This document shows, piece by piece, positions 38,575-47,603 of a stretch of DNA of 64,000 nt. Each line of letters starts with the position of its first letter. The stretch's first letter is position 1. The stretch is from CBDDBU01 sp965226045 (GTDB lineage Bacteria > Pseudomonadota > Alphaproteobacteria > VGEJ01): positions 434,001 through 498,000 of the forward strand of contig CBDDBU010000028.1 in NCBI GenBank assembly GCA_965226045.1, given 5' to 3'. The notes beneath the pieces were generated by a model. That model made no database searches, was not told where the DNA came from, and worked only from the letters and a program-made list of their open reading frames with translations. A program made the translations under genes and the position numbers.

Positions 38575-39274
38575 ATGGAGGTTGGCGAGACCCTAGCGCT
38601 TGGAGCGCGGCTGCGGGCCGGGCGGGATCTCGTGGTCAACGCGTTGCTGCCGCCGCGCTGCCTCGGCTGCCAGGCGGCCGTCGCGCACCATGGCCAGCTA
38701 TGTGCCGCGTGCTGGCGCGCGCTCGACTTTATCGAAGGGCCACAGTGCGCGGCGTGCGGCCTGCCGTTCGAATTCGACCTCGGGGCGGGGGCGTTGTGCG
38801 GCGGCTGCGCCCGCGCGCGCCCGGTATACTCCGGCGCGCGCGGTACTGCGCTATGACGACCACTCGCGCGATCTCATCCTCGGCTTCAAGCACGCCGACC
38901 GCACCAAACTCGCACCGACCCTCGCCGGATGGATGGCGCGGGCCGGCGCGGCACTGATCGAGCATGCCGATATCATCGCGCCGGTGCCGCTGCACCGCCT
39001 CAGGCTGCTGCGGCGGCGTTACAACCAGGCGGCGCTGCCCGACCTCTTGATTCGCCGCCGCGCCACCCCTTCCCAAGCCGGCCTGAGCCCGGCCGGGCGG
39101 CTCGCCAACGTGAGCGGCGCCTTTGCCGTGAACCCCGCCCGTCGCGACCGCGCGCGGGGCCAGCGGGTGGTGTTGATCGACGACGTGATGACCACCGGCG
39201 CGACCGTGGCGTCGTGCGCCCGCAGACTCCTGCGCGCCGGCATCGCCGAGGTGAGCGTGCTAACCCTGGCCTGA
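38575..39274 (+). pseudogene. comF: ComF-family phosphoribosyltransferase, frameshifted
   Basis: The N-terminal part has paired cysteines of a zinc ribbon (LPPRCLGCQAAV, then QCAACGLPF and LCGGCARARP). It stops at VYSGARGTAL after a loss of two bases in a GC run near 38840. The other frame continues AVLRYDDHSRDLILGFKHAD and has the PRTase loop VVLIDDVMTTGATVASC. Together they make a full 232-aa ComF, a protein needed for DNA uptake in several bacteria. The frame break is at a repetitive GC tract, where sequencing error and slippage mutations both occur. Confidence 0.85.
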
Positions 39275-39336
39275 GTTGTGAGGCCGGCGATCGAGCCTAT
39301 ATAGTTTCGATGACCCCTGCCGCTCACGTGAGAACG

Positions 39337-39597
39337 ATGCCCGAAGTCACGGTCTACACCACGATGTTCTGCGGATACTGCGCGCGGGCCAAGCGGCTGC
39401 TGAGCGCCAAGAACGTCGCCTTCAACGAGATCGACGTGAGCATGGACCCGGTCGGGCGGCGCGAGATGGAGCAGCGCTCCAACGGTGGTGGGACGGTGCC
39501 GCAGATTTTCATCGGCGACTCCCATATTGGCGGCTCCGACGAGCTCGCCGCGCTCGAACGTGCCGGCAAGCTCGATGCCCTGTTGGCCGGCGCATGA
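39337..39597 (+). CDS. grxC: Glutaredoxin 3
   Basis: The 86-aa thioredoxin-fold protein has the dithiol site CGYC in TTMFCGYCARAKRLL, the cis-Pro TVPQIFIGD, and GGSDELAALERAGKLD for glutathione contact. It reduces protein disulfides and mixed glutathione disulfides. A start nine codons upstream is also in frame; the one chosen gives the normal length. It starts about 60 bp after the comF frame ends. Confidence 0.95.
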   Translation: MPEVTVYTTMFCGYCARAKRLLSAKNVAFNEIDVSMDPVGRREMEQRSNGGGTVPQIFIGDSHIGGSDELAALERAGKLDALLAGA

Positions 39598-39610
39598 CCA
39601 TAATTCAACC

Positions 39611-40477
39611 ATGACCGGCGCGTTCACCGCCGCTTGCGTCCAGGTCAGCGCCAGTGACGATATGGATGCCAACATCGCGCGGGCGAGCGCGCTGGTTCGC
39701 GAGGCCCGGGCCCGGGGCGCCGACTTCATCCTGATGCCCGAGAACGTCGCGATGATGGCCGGGCGCGCCGCCGCCGTCCACGCCAACGCCATGCCCGAGG
39801 ACGGACATCGCGCCCTGGCCGCGTTTCGGGCGCTCGCCGCCGAGCTCGGCGCCTGGTTGCTGGTCGGTTCGCTGACGGTTCGCATTTCCGGCGAGCCGCG
39901 GGTCGCCAACCGCTCGTTGTTGCTCGACCCGGCGGGCGAGATCGTCGCCCGATACGACAAGATTCACATGTACGACGTCGATGTGCCGGGCGGCGAGAGC
40001 CATCGCGAATCGAAGAATTTCCGCCCCGGTGCCGAGGCCGTGGTGGTGCCGACCCCATGGGGCCGGCTCGGCATAACGGTGTGCTACGACCTGCGCTTCG
40101 CGCAGCTTTACCGTGTGCTGGCCCAGGCCGGCGCCATTTTTCTCACCATCCCCTCGGCCTTCACCAAGGTCACCGGCGCGGCGCACTGGCACGTCTTGAT
40201 GCGCGCACGGGCCATCGAGACCGGCTCGTTCGTCCTGGCGCCGGCCCAGACCGGCCACCATCCCGGCCAGCGCCAGACCTTCGGTCATTCCATGATCGTC
40301 GACCCCTGGGGGCGCGTCCTCGCCGAGGGCGGCGAAGAGCCCGGCGTTATCACGGCGCGCATCGATCCGGCGGCGGTGACACGGGCGCGGACGGCGATTC
40401 CGGCGCTTGTTCAGGATCGTGACTTCGCGCTGGCGGTCGAGCACGAGGAAACCGTCGCGATCAGGGCGTCGGCCTGA
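39611..40477 (+). CDS. Carbon-nitrogen hydrolase (Nit/omega-amidase-like)
   Basis: The 288-aa nitrilase-fold protein has the catalytic triad Glu44 (LMPENV), Lys117 (RYDKIHMYDV) and Cys158 (GITVCYDLRF). The Glu-Lys-Cys order and the KIHMYDVDVPGG segment match the Nit1/Nit2 branch, which hydrolyses deaminated glutathione or omega-amides rather than nitriles. It follows grxC by 13 bp, so a link to glutathione repair is plausible (inference). Confidence 0.92.
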   Translation: MTGAFTAACVQVSASDDMDANIARASALVREARARGADFILMPENVAMMAGRAAAVHANAMPEDGHRALAAFRALAAELGAWLLVGSLTVRISGEPRVANRSLLLDPAGEIVARYDKIHMYDVDVPGGESHRESKNFRPGAEAVVVPTPWGRLGITVCYDLRFAQLYRVLAQAGAIFLTIPSAFTKVTGAAHWHVLMRARAIETGSFVLAPAQTGHHPGQRQTFGHSMIVDPWGRVLAEGGEEPGVITARIDPAAVTRARTAIPALVQDRDFALAVEHEETVAIRASA

Positions 40478-40479
40478 CC

Positions 40480-41043
40480 TCAACCACGGAGCCGATAGGC
40501 CGGTGACGTTCGGTCGTCCGTCGAGCGCGCCGCGCAAATGCGTTGAACGACCGCGCGCCGGGGCGCACTCACCTCGCCATGCTGGTAGGCGATGACATGC
40601 AGGTGTCCCGCGACCATGCGCAACAATTCACCCTCGACCAGGAGATGGTCTGGGTTGCGCGGGCGGCCGAAGCGCTCATTGCCACAGGCGAATGTTTCGT
40701 ACATAAGGACGCCGCCCGGCGCCAACGTCGCGACGATGGCGGGGAAAAGCGGTCGGTGGAGGTAGTTGGTGACGACGATACCGGCGAACCACGGGCCTGG
40801 AAATGGCCAGGCCGATCCGTCTTCGAGATCCACGGCGCGGGCCGTCAGATTCTCGTGCCCCGACAGATCGGCCAGCCGCCCGATATCGCGGTCGATGGCG
40901 GTCATGGGATGGCCGCGCTCAAGGAGCAGCCGGGTATGGCGGCCCGAGCCGCAGGCGAGATCGAGGACGGCGCCGCCCTTCGCGATCAAGCCCGTGTGTT
41001 CGACAATCCAGGCGCTCGGTGCGGTTGCCATGGCGGCGAGCAC
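40480..41043 (-). CDS. Class I SAM-dependent methyltransferase
   Basis: The 187-aa protein has the SAM motif AVLDLACGSGRHTRLLLERG and the acidic follow-up TAIDRDIGRLADL, then a typical beta-4 segment GIVVTNYLHRPLFPAI. Similar short methyltransferases are annotated as TehB-like. The substrate is unknown. It is convergent with the nitrilase gene (2-bp gap). A second in-frame ATG at 41031 is equally possible as start. Confidence 0.85.
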   Translation of the reverse strand: MLAAMATAPSAWIVEHTGLIAKGGAVLDLACGSGRHTRLLLERGHPMTAIDRDIGRLADLSGHENLTARAVDLEDGSAWPFPGPWFAGIVVTNYLHRPLFPAIVATLAPGGVLMYETFACGNERFGRPRNPDHLLVEGELLRMVAGHLHVIAYQHGEVSAPRRAVVQRICAARSTDDRTSPAYRLRG

Positions 41044-41170
41044 GCTAGCACAAGCCCAGCGGTACAGGCGCGGTGGCGGCGGGACTTCGGCTATACTTAT
41101 GATGTCATGTTCATAGCCATTTTCGCACTATGATGCCGGGCGCCCTGGCTTGGAGTAGAGGATCGCGCGG

Positions 41171-41584
41171 ATGATCGCGTTCGATCTCAAGTGTGGAGAC
41201 GACCACGAATTCGAGGCGTGGTTCCGCGACGGCGCGGCCTATGACTCGCTGCGCAAGTCCCGTCGGGTGACCTGTCCGGAATGCGGCAGCGACAAGATCG
41301 AGAAGGCGTTGATGACGCCCAACGTCGCGGGCCGTCGCGATCACAGCCAGATGCGGCACCGCGCCGCCCAGCAGGCGCACCAGCACCTCAAGAAGTTGCG
41401 CCAATTCGTCGAGAAGAACGCCGACAATGTCGGTGATGGCTTCGCCGAGGAGGCGCGCAAGATTCACTATGGCGAGACCGACGCGCGCAACATCTACGGC
41501 AACGCGACGAAGGAAGAATCCGTCGCGCTGACAGACGAGGGGATTCAAATCCAGAAAGTGCCGTGGGTGCCGGGTGACTCTTGA
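41171..41584 (+). CDS. DUF1178 family protein
   Basis: The 137-aa protein begins MIAFDLKCGDDHEFEAWFRD and has a zinc-ribbon pair (CPECGSDK); the usual first Cys is in LKCGDDH. Residues 45-95 are helical and charged, and the end is GIQIQKVPWVPG. The family is conserved in alpha- and betaproteobacteria without a known function. It stands alone between two methyltransferase genes. Confidence 0.92.
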   Translation: MIAFDLKCGDDHEFEAWFRDGAAYDSLRKSRRVTCPECGSDKIEKALMTPNVAGRRDHSQMRHRAAQQAHQHLKKLRQFVEKNADNVGDGFAEEARKIHYGETDARNIYGNATKEESVALTDEGIQIQKVPWVPGDS

Positions 41585-41665
41585 TCGACAATCACGGTCT
41601 CATGCAGCGGCGGCGCAAGACGCCGTCTCCAAGCCGGCGAGCGCCGAGGCCTTTAGGACCGCTCG

Positions 41666-42409
41666 CTAATCCTTGATCGCGAACGCCAGGTAGTTGACGC
41701 CGACGTCGGTGCTCAAGCGCCATTCGCCACCGGCGTAGTCAAGACCGGCGAGATCGCGAACCCGCATCCCGGCGCCGCGCACATAGCGCGCGAGCTCCGA
41801 GGGCCGCACGAAGCGATCCCAGCGGTGGGTGCCGCGCGGCAGCCAGCCAAGCACGTACTCGGCGACCACGATGGCCGACAGGAACGAGCGCGGATTGCGG
41901 TTGAGGGTCGAGAGCACCAGCGCGCCGCCGGGTGCGACCAGATCGGCGCACGCCATCGTCAGATGTTCGGGATCCGGTACGTGCTCGATCACCTCGAGAT
42001 TGAGCACCACATCGAAGCGCATGCCGGTGCCGCCCAGCTCGTCGGCGGTCGTCGTCCGGTAGTCGATGACCAGGCCCGATTGCGCCGCGTGCGCGCGCGC
42101 CACCTCGATGCTCACGGCCGCCGGGTCGATGCCCACGACCTCGGCCCCGAGGCGGGTCAGCGGCTCGCACAACAAGCCGCCACCGCAGCCCACGTCGAGC
42201 GCGCGCAGGCCGGCGAGCGGGCGTTTGGCGCGCGGGTCGCGCTGGAAATGGGCGCAACAACGATCGCGGATGTAGGCCAGCCGCGTCGGGTTCAGGCGAT
42301 GGAGCGTCGCCGCCTCGCCGTCGGGGTCCCACCAGTGGTTGGCCATGGCGGCAAAGCGCCCGATCTCAACCGGGTCGACGGCCGCGCGCGTTGTGTTGCC
42401 GGGTGCCAT
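41666..42409 (-). CDS. ubiG: Ubiquinone biosynthesis O-methyltransferase UbiG
   Basis: The 247-aa enzyme methylates two hydroxyls in ubiquinone synthesis. Family landmarks are EIGRFAAMANHWWDPDGEAA and LHRLNPTRLAYIRD, the SAM loop LDVGCGGGLLCEPLTRLGA, and NLEVIEHVPDPEHL. The start at 42409 (MAPGNTTRAAVDP) is chosen by family length. It is divergent from lysC with about 100 bp between. Confidence 0.95.
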   Translation of the reverse strand: MAPGNTTRAAVDPVEIGRFAAMANHWWDPDGEAATLHRLNPTRLAYIRDRCCAHFQRDPRAKRPLAGLRALDVGCGGGLLCEPLTRLGAEVVGIDPAAVSIEVARAHAAQSGLVIDYRTTTADELGGTGMRFDVVLNLEVIEHVPDPEHLTMACADLVAPGGALVLSTLNRNPRSFLSAIVVAEYVLGWLPRGTHRWDRFVRPSELARYVRGAGMRVRDLAGLDYAGGEWRLSTDVGVNYLAFAIKD

Positions 42410-42510
42410 GGCGGCGAGTATGAATACGCGCCCGCGTCGGGACAAGAACACGCCGCGCCGCCAAACGCCTAGCCACCCCTTGGCCTGGCCACTCCTGGGG
42501 GAGTCACCGT

Positions 42511-43734
42511 TTGACCCGTTTGGTCATGAAGTTCGGCGGCACCTCGGTCGGCGATACCGATCGCATCAAGGCGATTGCCGTCCATGTCGCCGCCGCCGTG
42601 GCGACCGGCGATCAGATCGCGGTCGTGGTATCGGCCATGGCCGGCCAGACTGACGACCTCGTGGGCCTGACCCGCGCCGCCGCCGTAGCGCCCGACGCCC
42701 GCGAGCACGACGCGGTGGTCGCGAGCGGAGAGCAGGTCAGCGCGGCGCTCCTGGCGCTGGCGCTTCAGGACGCCGGCGTGACGGCGCGCTCGTGGCTGGG
42801 TTGGCAGCTCCCCATCCGCACCGACGGGCGGCACGGCCGCGCACACATCGAGCACATCGACACCGGCGAGATCGACGCGGGTCTGAAGCGCGGCGAGGTC
42901 GCCGTGGTGGCGGGATTCCAGGGCGTAGGGCCGGGCGGCCGCGTCACCACCCTGGGTCGCGGCGGTTCGGACCTGACCGCCGTCGCCTTAGCGGCCGCGC
43001 TCAAGGCCGATCGTTGCGACATCCACACCGACGTGAGCGGGGTCTTCACGGCCGATCCGCGCATCGTGGCGCGGGCGCGGCGGCTTGACAAGATCGCCTT
43101 CGAGGAAATGATGGAGATGGCATCGTCGGGCGCCAAGGTCCTGCAGCTTCGCTCGGTGGAAATCGCGCTGAATCACGGGGTTCGTCTGCGGGTTCTTTCG
43201 AGTTTTGGCGATGATCCCGGGACGCTGATCGTTGCCGAGGACGAGGTCGTGGAAAAACGAGTTGTCAGCGCCATCGCATCGTCGCGTGACGAGGCGAGAA
43301 TTACCCTGCTCGGACTTGCCGACGGTGTCGCCGCCGCCGCGCGCGTCTTCGGCCCGCTCGCCGCCGCCAACATCAACGTCGACATGATCGTTCAGAATCT
43401 CGCCGCCGACGGCCAGGCCGCGAACGTGACCTTCACGGTGCCCCGGAGCGAGCTCGTACCCGCCCTCACCATCCTCGAGGCGGCGAAACCGGAGATCGAC
43501 TATCGCTCGCTGGTCCACGATTCGGCGATCGCCAAGGTCTCGGCGATCGGGGTTGGCATGCGCAGCCACGCTGGCGTCGCCCAGCAGATGTTCGCCGCCC
43601 TGACCGACAAGGGCATCGACATCGAGGCCATCTCGACCTCGGAAATCAAGATCAGCGTCTTGATCCCCGAGGAATACACTGAACTCGCGGTCCTCACTCT
43701 CCACACCGCCTATGGGCTCGATGTTGAAGACTAG
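42511..43734 (+). CDS. lysC: Aspartate kinase
   Basis: The 407-aa kinase phosphorylates aspartate at the start of the lysine, threonine and methionine pathways. The N-terminal catalytic domain begins LVMKFGGTSVGDTDRIKAIA and has the FTADPRIVARAR loop. Two C-terminal ACT domains contain ARITLLGLADGV and VSAIGVGMRSHAGVAQQMF, implying feedback control by an amino acid. TTG at 42511 is chosen because GGGGAG lies just upstream; an ATG at codon 6 is possible. Confidence 0.95.
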   Translation: MTRLVMKFGGTSVGDTDRIKAIAVHVAAAVATGDQIAVVVSAMAGQTDDLVGLTRAAAVAPDAREHDAVVASGEQVSAALLALALQDAGVTARSWLGWQLPIRTDGRHGRAHIEHIDTGEIDAGLKRGEVAVVAGFQGVGPGGRVTTLGRGGSDLTAVALAAALKADRCDIHTDVSGVFTADPRIVARARRLDKIAFEEMMEMASSGAKVLQLRSVEIALNHGVRLRVLSSFGDDPGTLIVAEDEVVEKRVVSAIASSRDEARITLLGLADGVAAAARVFGPLAAANINVDMIVQNLAADGQAANVTFTVPRSELVPALTILEAAKPEIDYRSLVHDSAIAKVSAIGVGMRSHAGVAQQMFAALTDKGIDIEAISTSEIKISVLIPEEYTELAVLTLHTAYGLDVED

Positions 43735-44794
43735 GGCCATCGAGCGCGCGCCCCTGGATGGGCTGTGGCGCCGCGGTCGGGAGTTTCTCGGCTGCGAGCT
43801 CGCCATCCTCGGCGGCGCCATGACCTGGGTGTCGGAACGTAATCTCGTCGCCGCGCTGTCCAACGCGGGCGCCTTTGGCGTCATCGCGTGTGGCGCCATG
43901 CAGCCCGATCAGCTCGAGGCCGAGATCGCCGCTACTCAGGCGCTGACCGACCGGCCCTTCGGCGTCAACTTGATCTTGATGCATCCGGCCCTAGATGAGC
44001 TGATCGCTGTGTGCGCCGCGCGCCGGGTGAGCCACGTCTTCCTCGCTGGCGGCTTACCCAAGCGTCAGGCCGTGGCCCAGGTGCGCGATTCTGGCGCCAA
44101 GGTCGCCGCCTTCGCGCCATCGCTGTCGATCGCCAAGAAGTTCGTGCGCTCCGGTATCGATGCGATCGTCATCGAGGGGATGGAGGCCGGCGGGCACACT
44201 GGACCTGTGTCGACCAGCGTTCTGGCGCAGGAAATACTGCCCCATGTGCGCGAGGTGCCGGTGTTCGTGGCCGGCGGCATCGGCCGGGGCGAGGCGATCG
44301 CCGCCTACCTCGAGATGGGCGCGGCGGGCTGTCAGATGGGGACCCGATTCGTCTGTACCCATGAATCGATCGCGCACCCTAACTTCAAGGCGGCGTTCAT
44401 TCGCGCCGCCGCGCGTGATGCGCGGCTCTCGGTGCAGCTCGACCCGGAGTTTCCGGTGATCCCGGTGCGGGCGCTGGCCAATGCCGCGACCCAACGATTC
44501 ATGGCGGCTCAACGCGACGTCATCGCTCGGTACCGCGGTGGCGCGATCGAGCAGACGGCGGCGCAACTCGAGATCGAGCACTTCTGGGCCGGGGCGCTGC
44601 GCCGGGCGGTCGTTGACGGCGATGTCGAGACCGGCTCGCTAATGGCCGGGCAAAGCGTTGGTCTCGTCAGCGCCGAGTGTTCGGTCGCCGAAGTGCTCGA
44701 TGAACTGGTCGGCCAAGCTCTCACCCATCTCGACCAGGCGCGCGACCAAGCGAGACAGGCTGGCGAACAGCGCGACGAGCGCGCGGTCAGCTAG
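43721..44794 (+). CDS. FMN-dependent oxidoreductase, nitronate monooxygenase-like
   Basis: The 357-aa TIM-barrel protein has the family segments ILGGAMTWVSERNLVAALSN, LPFGVNLI-type (RPFGVNLILMHP), VIEGMEAGGHTGP with the active-site His, and FVAGGIGRGEAIAAYLEMGA for FMN phosphate. It resembles the 2-nitropropane dioxygenase and enoyl-ACP reductase FabK group; the physiological substrate is not clear. Its start overlaps the end of lysC by 14 bp, so translation is coupled. In some relatives this position next to lysC is held by other genes. Confidence 0.85.
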   Translation: MLKTRAIERAPLDGLWRRGREFLGCELAILGGAMTWVSERNLVAALSNAGAFGVIACGAMQPDQLEAEIAATQALTDRPFGVNLILMHPALDELIAVCAARRVSHVFLAGGLPKRQAVAQVRDSGAKVAAFAPSLSIAKKFVRSGIDAIVIEGMEAGGHTGPVSTSVLAQEILPHVREVPVFVAGGIGRGEAIAAYLEMGAAGCQMGTRFVCTHESIAHPNFKAAFIRAAARDARLSVQLDPEFPVIPVRALANAATQRFMAAQRDVIARYRGGAIEQTAAQLEIEHFWAGALRRAVVDGDVETGSLMAGQSVGLVSAECSVAEVLDELVGQALTHLDQARDQARQAGEQRDERAVS

Positions 44795-45029
44795 TTTATC
44801 TCGGACTGTTGCCAAACGGACAATCGCCACCGCCACCGGCAGTTTCAGGTGGCTGGGTGACGCACTTCGGGTAAACTTGATGAACACTCATTCAACCAAT
44901 TGCACGCGTTGGAGTTTTCGCGTTAGCATGAGATTGATATAGTGTCTCCCCTTGCTATTGGCCGTTGCGGGGCGGGACGGTGTTGCGTTGCGTGGTCTCA
45001 ATGGGGGGCCGTCGGCGGCGAAGACGAGC

Positions 45030-46283
45030 ATGGCACTGCGACAACCGCGCGAGCGACGCGATGATCCGCCGCTGACCCAACGGGGTCTCCATCTCAGGGC
45101 GGTCGGGCAGGCGGTCGACGACGAGACCTACGGCGGCATCGGCGCGGAGCTGCGGCACGCGCGTGAACGCGCCGGTGGCGATCTCGGCGACATCGCAGGG
45201 CGACTGCGCATTCGGGTTGAGCTCCTTGAGGCCATCGAGGACGGCCGCGTCGACGATCTGCCCGACGCCGTCTATGCGCTCGGTTTCCTGCGCACCTACG
45301 CGAGCTATCTCGGCTTCGACGGTGAGGCCGCCGTCACCACCTTCAAGGACGAGACGCAGCGTTATGCGGGTCGATCCAAGCTCGTCTTTCCGCTGCCGGG
45401 GCCTGGGGGTCGGCTGCCGGGGGGGTGGCTGATCGCCACCTCCGTGGTGCTATCGGCGCTCGCCTACGGCGGCTGGTACTACATCTCGGAGCAAGATCGC
45501 ATTGGCGTCGAGTTGATCCCGGAGGTGCCCGAACGGCTCGCGGAACTCGCGCGCGACGAGACGGCCTGGGGACCGCAGGGGGCGCCGGCGGCGGCCCTGA
45601 TCGAAGAGGAGCCGCCCGCTCTCGCCGAGCAAACGGCGCCGACGAGCGAAGCGGGTCCAACGGTTCCAGCGCCCGAGATCGAGACTGCTAATATCGAGCT
45701 GGAGGCGCTCACGAGCGACGCGCCGGTGGCGCCTCTGGAACCGCTTGTCCATCCGCGCTCGGGCTCTCGTTCGCCGATCGCCGAGGCTCAGGCGGCGCCG
45801 GCGACCGACGCGCCGTCCGTGCAAGCCGCGATCGTGCCCGAGGAGCAGCCCACGCCGGCGCCGGTCGAGCCAGGACCTGCGCCGCTCCAAGAGGTCGCCA
45901 GCCTAGCCGATCCGGCGAACCAGCCCCCACCGGTTCTCAAAGCCAGCCGCGATGATGCGGGCACGGCCAGCGCGGCCTACGTGCCGCTGACCTATGGGGC
46001 TGGCAACACCGACGCCCGGGTCGTCGTACACGCCCGCGCCGAGAGCTGGGTTCAGGTGCGCGGCCCCGGCGGCGAGCTTCTTCTCACCCGCGTGATGCGT
46101 CCCGGCGATCGTTTTTTGGCGCCGAATCGCGGCAATCTGCGGCTCATGACCGGCAATGCGGGCGCCCTTGAAGTGGTGGTCGATGGCCAGGTGCTGCCGC
46201 CGCTCGGCAAGGAGGGGGAAGTCCTGCGCGACCTCACACTCGATGCCGATCGGCTTCTGACCAACATCGCCGTCGCGCCCTGA
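45030..46283 (+). CDS. rodZ: RodZ-like cell shape protein (HTH plus DUF4115)
   Basis: The 417-aa protein starts with a RodZ-type helix-turn-helix (IGAELRHARERAGGDLGDIA, GFLRTYASYLGFD). A single transmembrane helix follows (GGWLIATSVVLSALAYGGWYY, about 137-157). A proline- and alanine-rich periplasmic linker leads to a C-terminal beta domain containing VVVHARAESWVQVRGPGGEL. RodZ links MreB to the cell-wall machinery. The ATG at 45030 gives the family N-terminus; an earlier in-frame start at 44952 is less likely. Confidence 0.9.
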   Translation: MALRQPRERRDDPPLTQRGLHLRAVGQAVDDETYGGIGAELRHARERAGGDLGDIAGRLRIRVELLEAIEDGRVDDLPDAVYALGFLRTYASYLGFDGEAAVTTFKDETQRYAGRSKLVFPLPGPGGRLPGGWLIATSVVLSALAYGGWYYISEQDRIGVELIPEVPERLAELARDETAWGPQGAPAAALIEEEPPALAEQTAPTSEAGPTVPAPEIETANIELEALTSDAPVAPLEPLVHPRSGSRSPIAEAQAAPATDAPSVQAAIVPEEQPTPAPVEPGPAPLQEVASLADPANQPPPVLKASRDDAGTASAAYVPLTYGAGNTDARVVVHARAESWVQVRGPGGELLLTRVMRPGDRFLAPNRGNLRLMTGNAGALEVVVDGQVLPPLGKEGEVLRDLTLDADRLLTNIAVAP

Positions 46284-46433
46284 TCGGGAACGCCCCGCCC
46301 CTGATCCGCAACGCCGTCTTGACTTGCGGGAGCTTGGACGCATCCTAGGCGAGTAGCCGGCGCGTCGGCCGTGCGATGATCCGGCGCCGGCCACGCGATG
46401 CGCCGCGCGGCGATAGGGAAACGTAAACACCCG

Positions 46434-47588
46434 ATGAGCCTCCGCCCTTATCGAGACATCGACCGCCGCGCGCGGCGGCGGATCATGGTTGGCGATGTTC
46501 CGGTCGGCGGCGATGCGCCGATCACGGTGCAGTCGATGACCAACACGCTGACCAGCGATGCCCAGGCGACCATCGCCCAGGTTCGCGCCCTTGAGGCGGC
46601 GGGCGCCGACATCGTCAGGGTCTCATGTCCCGACCAGGACTCGTGCCAGGCCCTGCATGAGATCGTTCGCGCCGCCGAGGTGCCGATCGTCGCCGACATC
46701 CACTTCCACTACAAACGGGCGATCGCGGCGGCCGAGGCGGGCGCCGCGTGCCTGCGCATCAACCCCGGCAACATCGGGTCGCAAAGCCGCGTGCGCGAGG
46801 TGATCGCCGCCGCCAAGGACCACGGCTGCTCGATGCGCATCGGCGTCAACGCCGGCTCGCTCGAGCGCCGCCTCTTGGAGAAGTACGGCGAGCCATGTCC
46901 CGAAGCGATGGTCGAAAGCGCGCTTAGCCACGCGCGCCTACTCGAGGACAACGACTTCACCGAGTTCAAGATCAGCGTCAAGGCCTCCGACGTGTTCCTA
47001 GCCGTCGCGGCCTATCACCAGCTCGCCGAGGCGTGCGACTACCCGCTGCATCTCGGCATTACCGAGGCGGGCGGGCTGCGCGCGGGGACCGTGAAATCGG
47101 CGGTTGGCATGGGCGGCCTGTTGTGGGCCGGCATCGGCGATACAATCCGCGTCTCGCTGGCCGCCGACCCGGTCGAGGAGGTCAAGGCCGGCTACGAAAT
47201 CCTCAAGTCGCTGGGGCTGCGCCATCGCGGCGTGACGATCATCTCGTGTCCATCATGCGCGCGCCAGGGCTTCGCGGTGATCGAGACCGTGCGTCTGCTC
47301 GAACAAAGGCTCGCGCATATCACCACGCCCATGACCCTGTCCGTGATCGGCTGCGTCGTCAACGGACCAGGCGAGGCGCGCGAGACCGACATCGGTCTCA
47401 CCGGCGGCGGCAACGGCGCCCACATGGTCTATCTCAACGGCATCACCGATCACAAGATCATGGACGCCGATATCGTCGATCACCTGGTCTCCTTGGTCGA
47501 GGACAAGGCCGCGGAAATCGACGCCGCCCACACGGAGGCCGCCCAGGTCGAGCCGGCTAAGACCGGGGCCGACTCGCTTCCGGCCTGA
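46434..47588 (+). CDS. ispG: 4-Hydroxy-3-methylbut-2-enyl-diphosphate synthase (IspG/GcpE)
   Basis: The 384-aa iron-sulfur enzyme acts in the MEP isoprenoid pathway. The TIM-barrel part has VQSMTNTLTSDAQATIAQV and IVRVSCPDQDSC, and the C-terminal cluster domain has the cysteines in ISCPSCARQGF and VIGCVVNGPGEA. An upstream in-frame ATG at 46398 would add 12 basic residues; the chosen start is at MSLRPYRDIDRR. It is followed by hisS 15 bp downstream, as in many bacteria. Confidence 0.95.
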   Translation: MSLRPYRDIDRRARRRIMVGDVPVGGDAPITVQSMTNTLTSDAQATIAQVRALEAAGADIVRVSCPDQDSCQALHEIVRAAEVPIVADIHFHYKRAIAAAEAGAACLRINPGNIGSQSRVREVIAAAKDHGCSMRIGVNAGSLERRLLEKYGEPCPEAMVESALSHARLLEDNDFTEFKISVKASDVFLAVAAYHQLAEACDYPLHLGITEAGGLRAGTVKSAVGMGGLLWAGIGDTIRVSLAADPVEEVKAGYEILKSLGLRHRGVTIISCPSCARQGFAVIETVRLLEQRLAHITTPMTLSVIGCVVNGPGEARETDIGLTGGGNGAHMVYLNGITDHKIMDADIVDHLVSLVEDKAAEIDAAHTEAAQVEPAKTGADSLPA

Positions 47589-47603
47589 GAACCGGCCCGC
47601 GCC

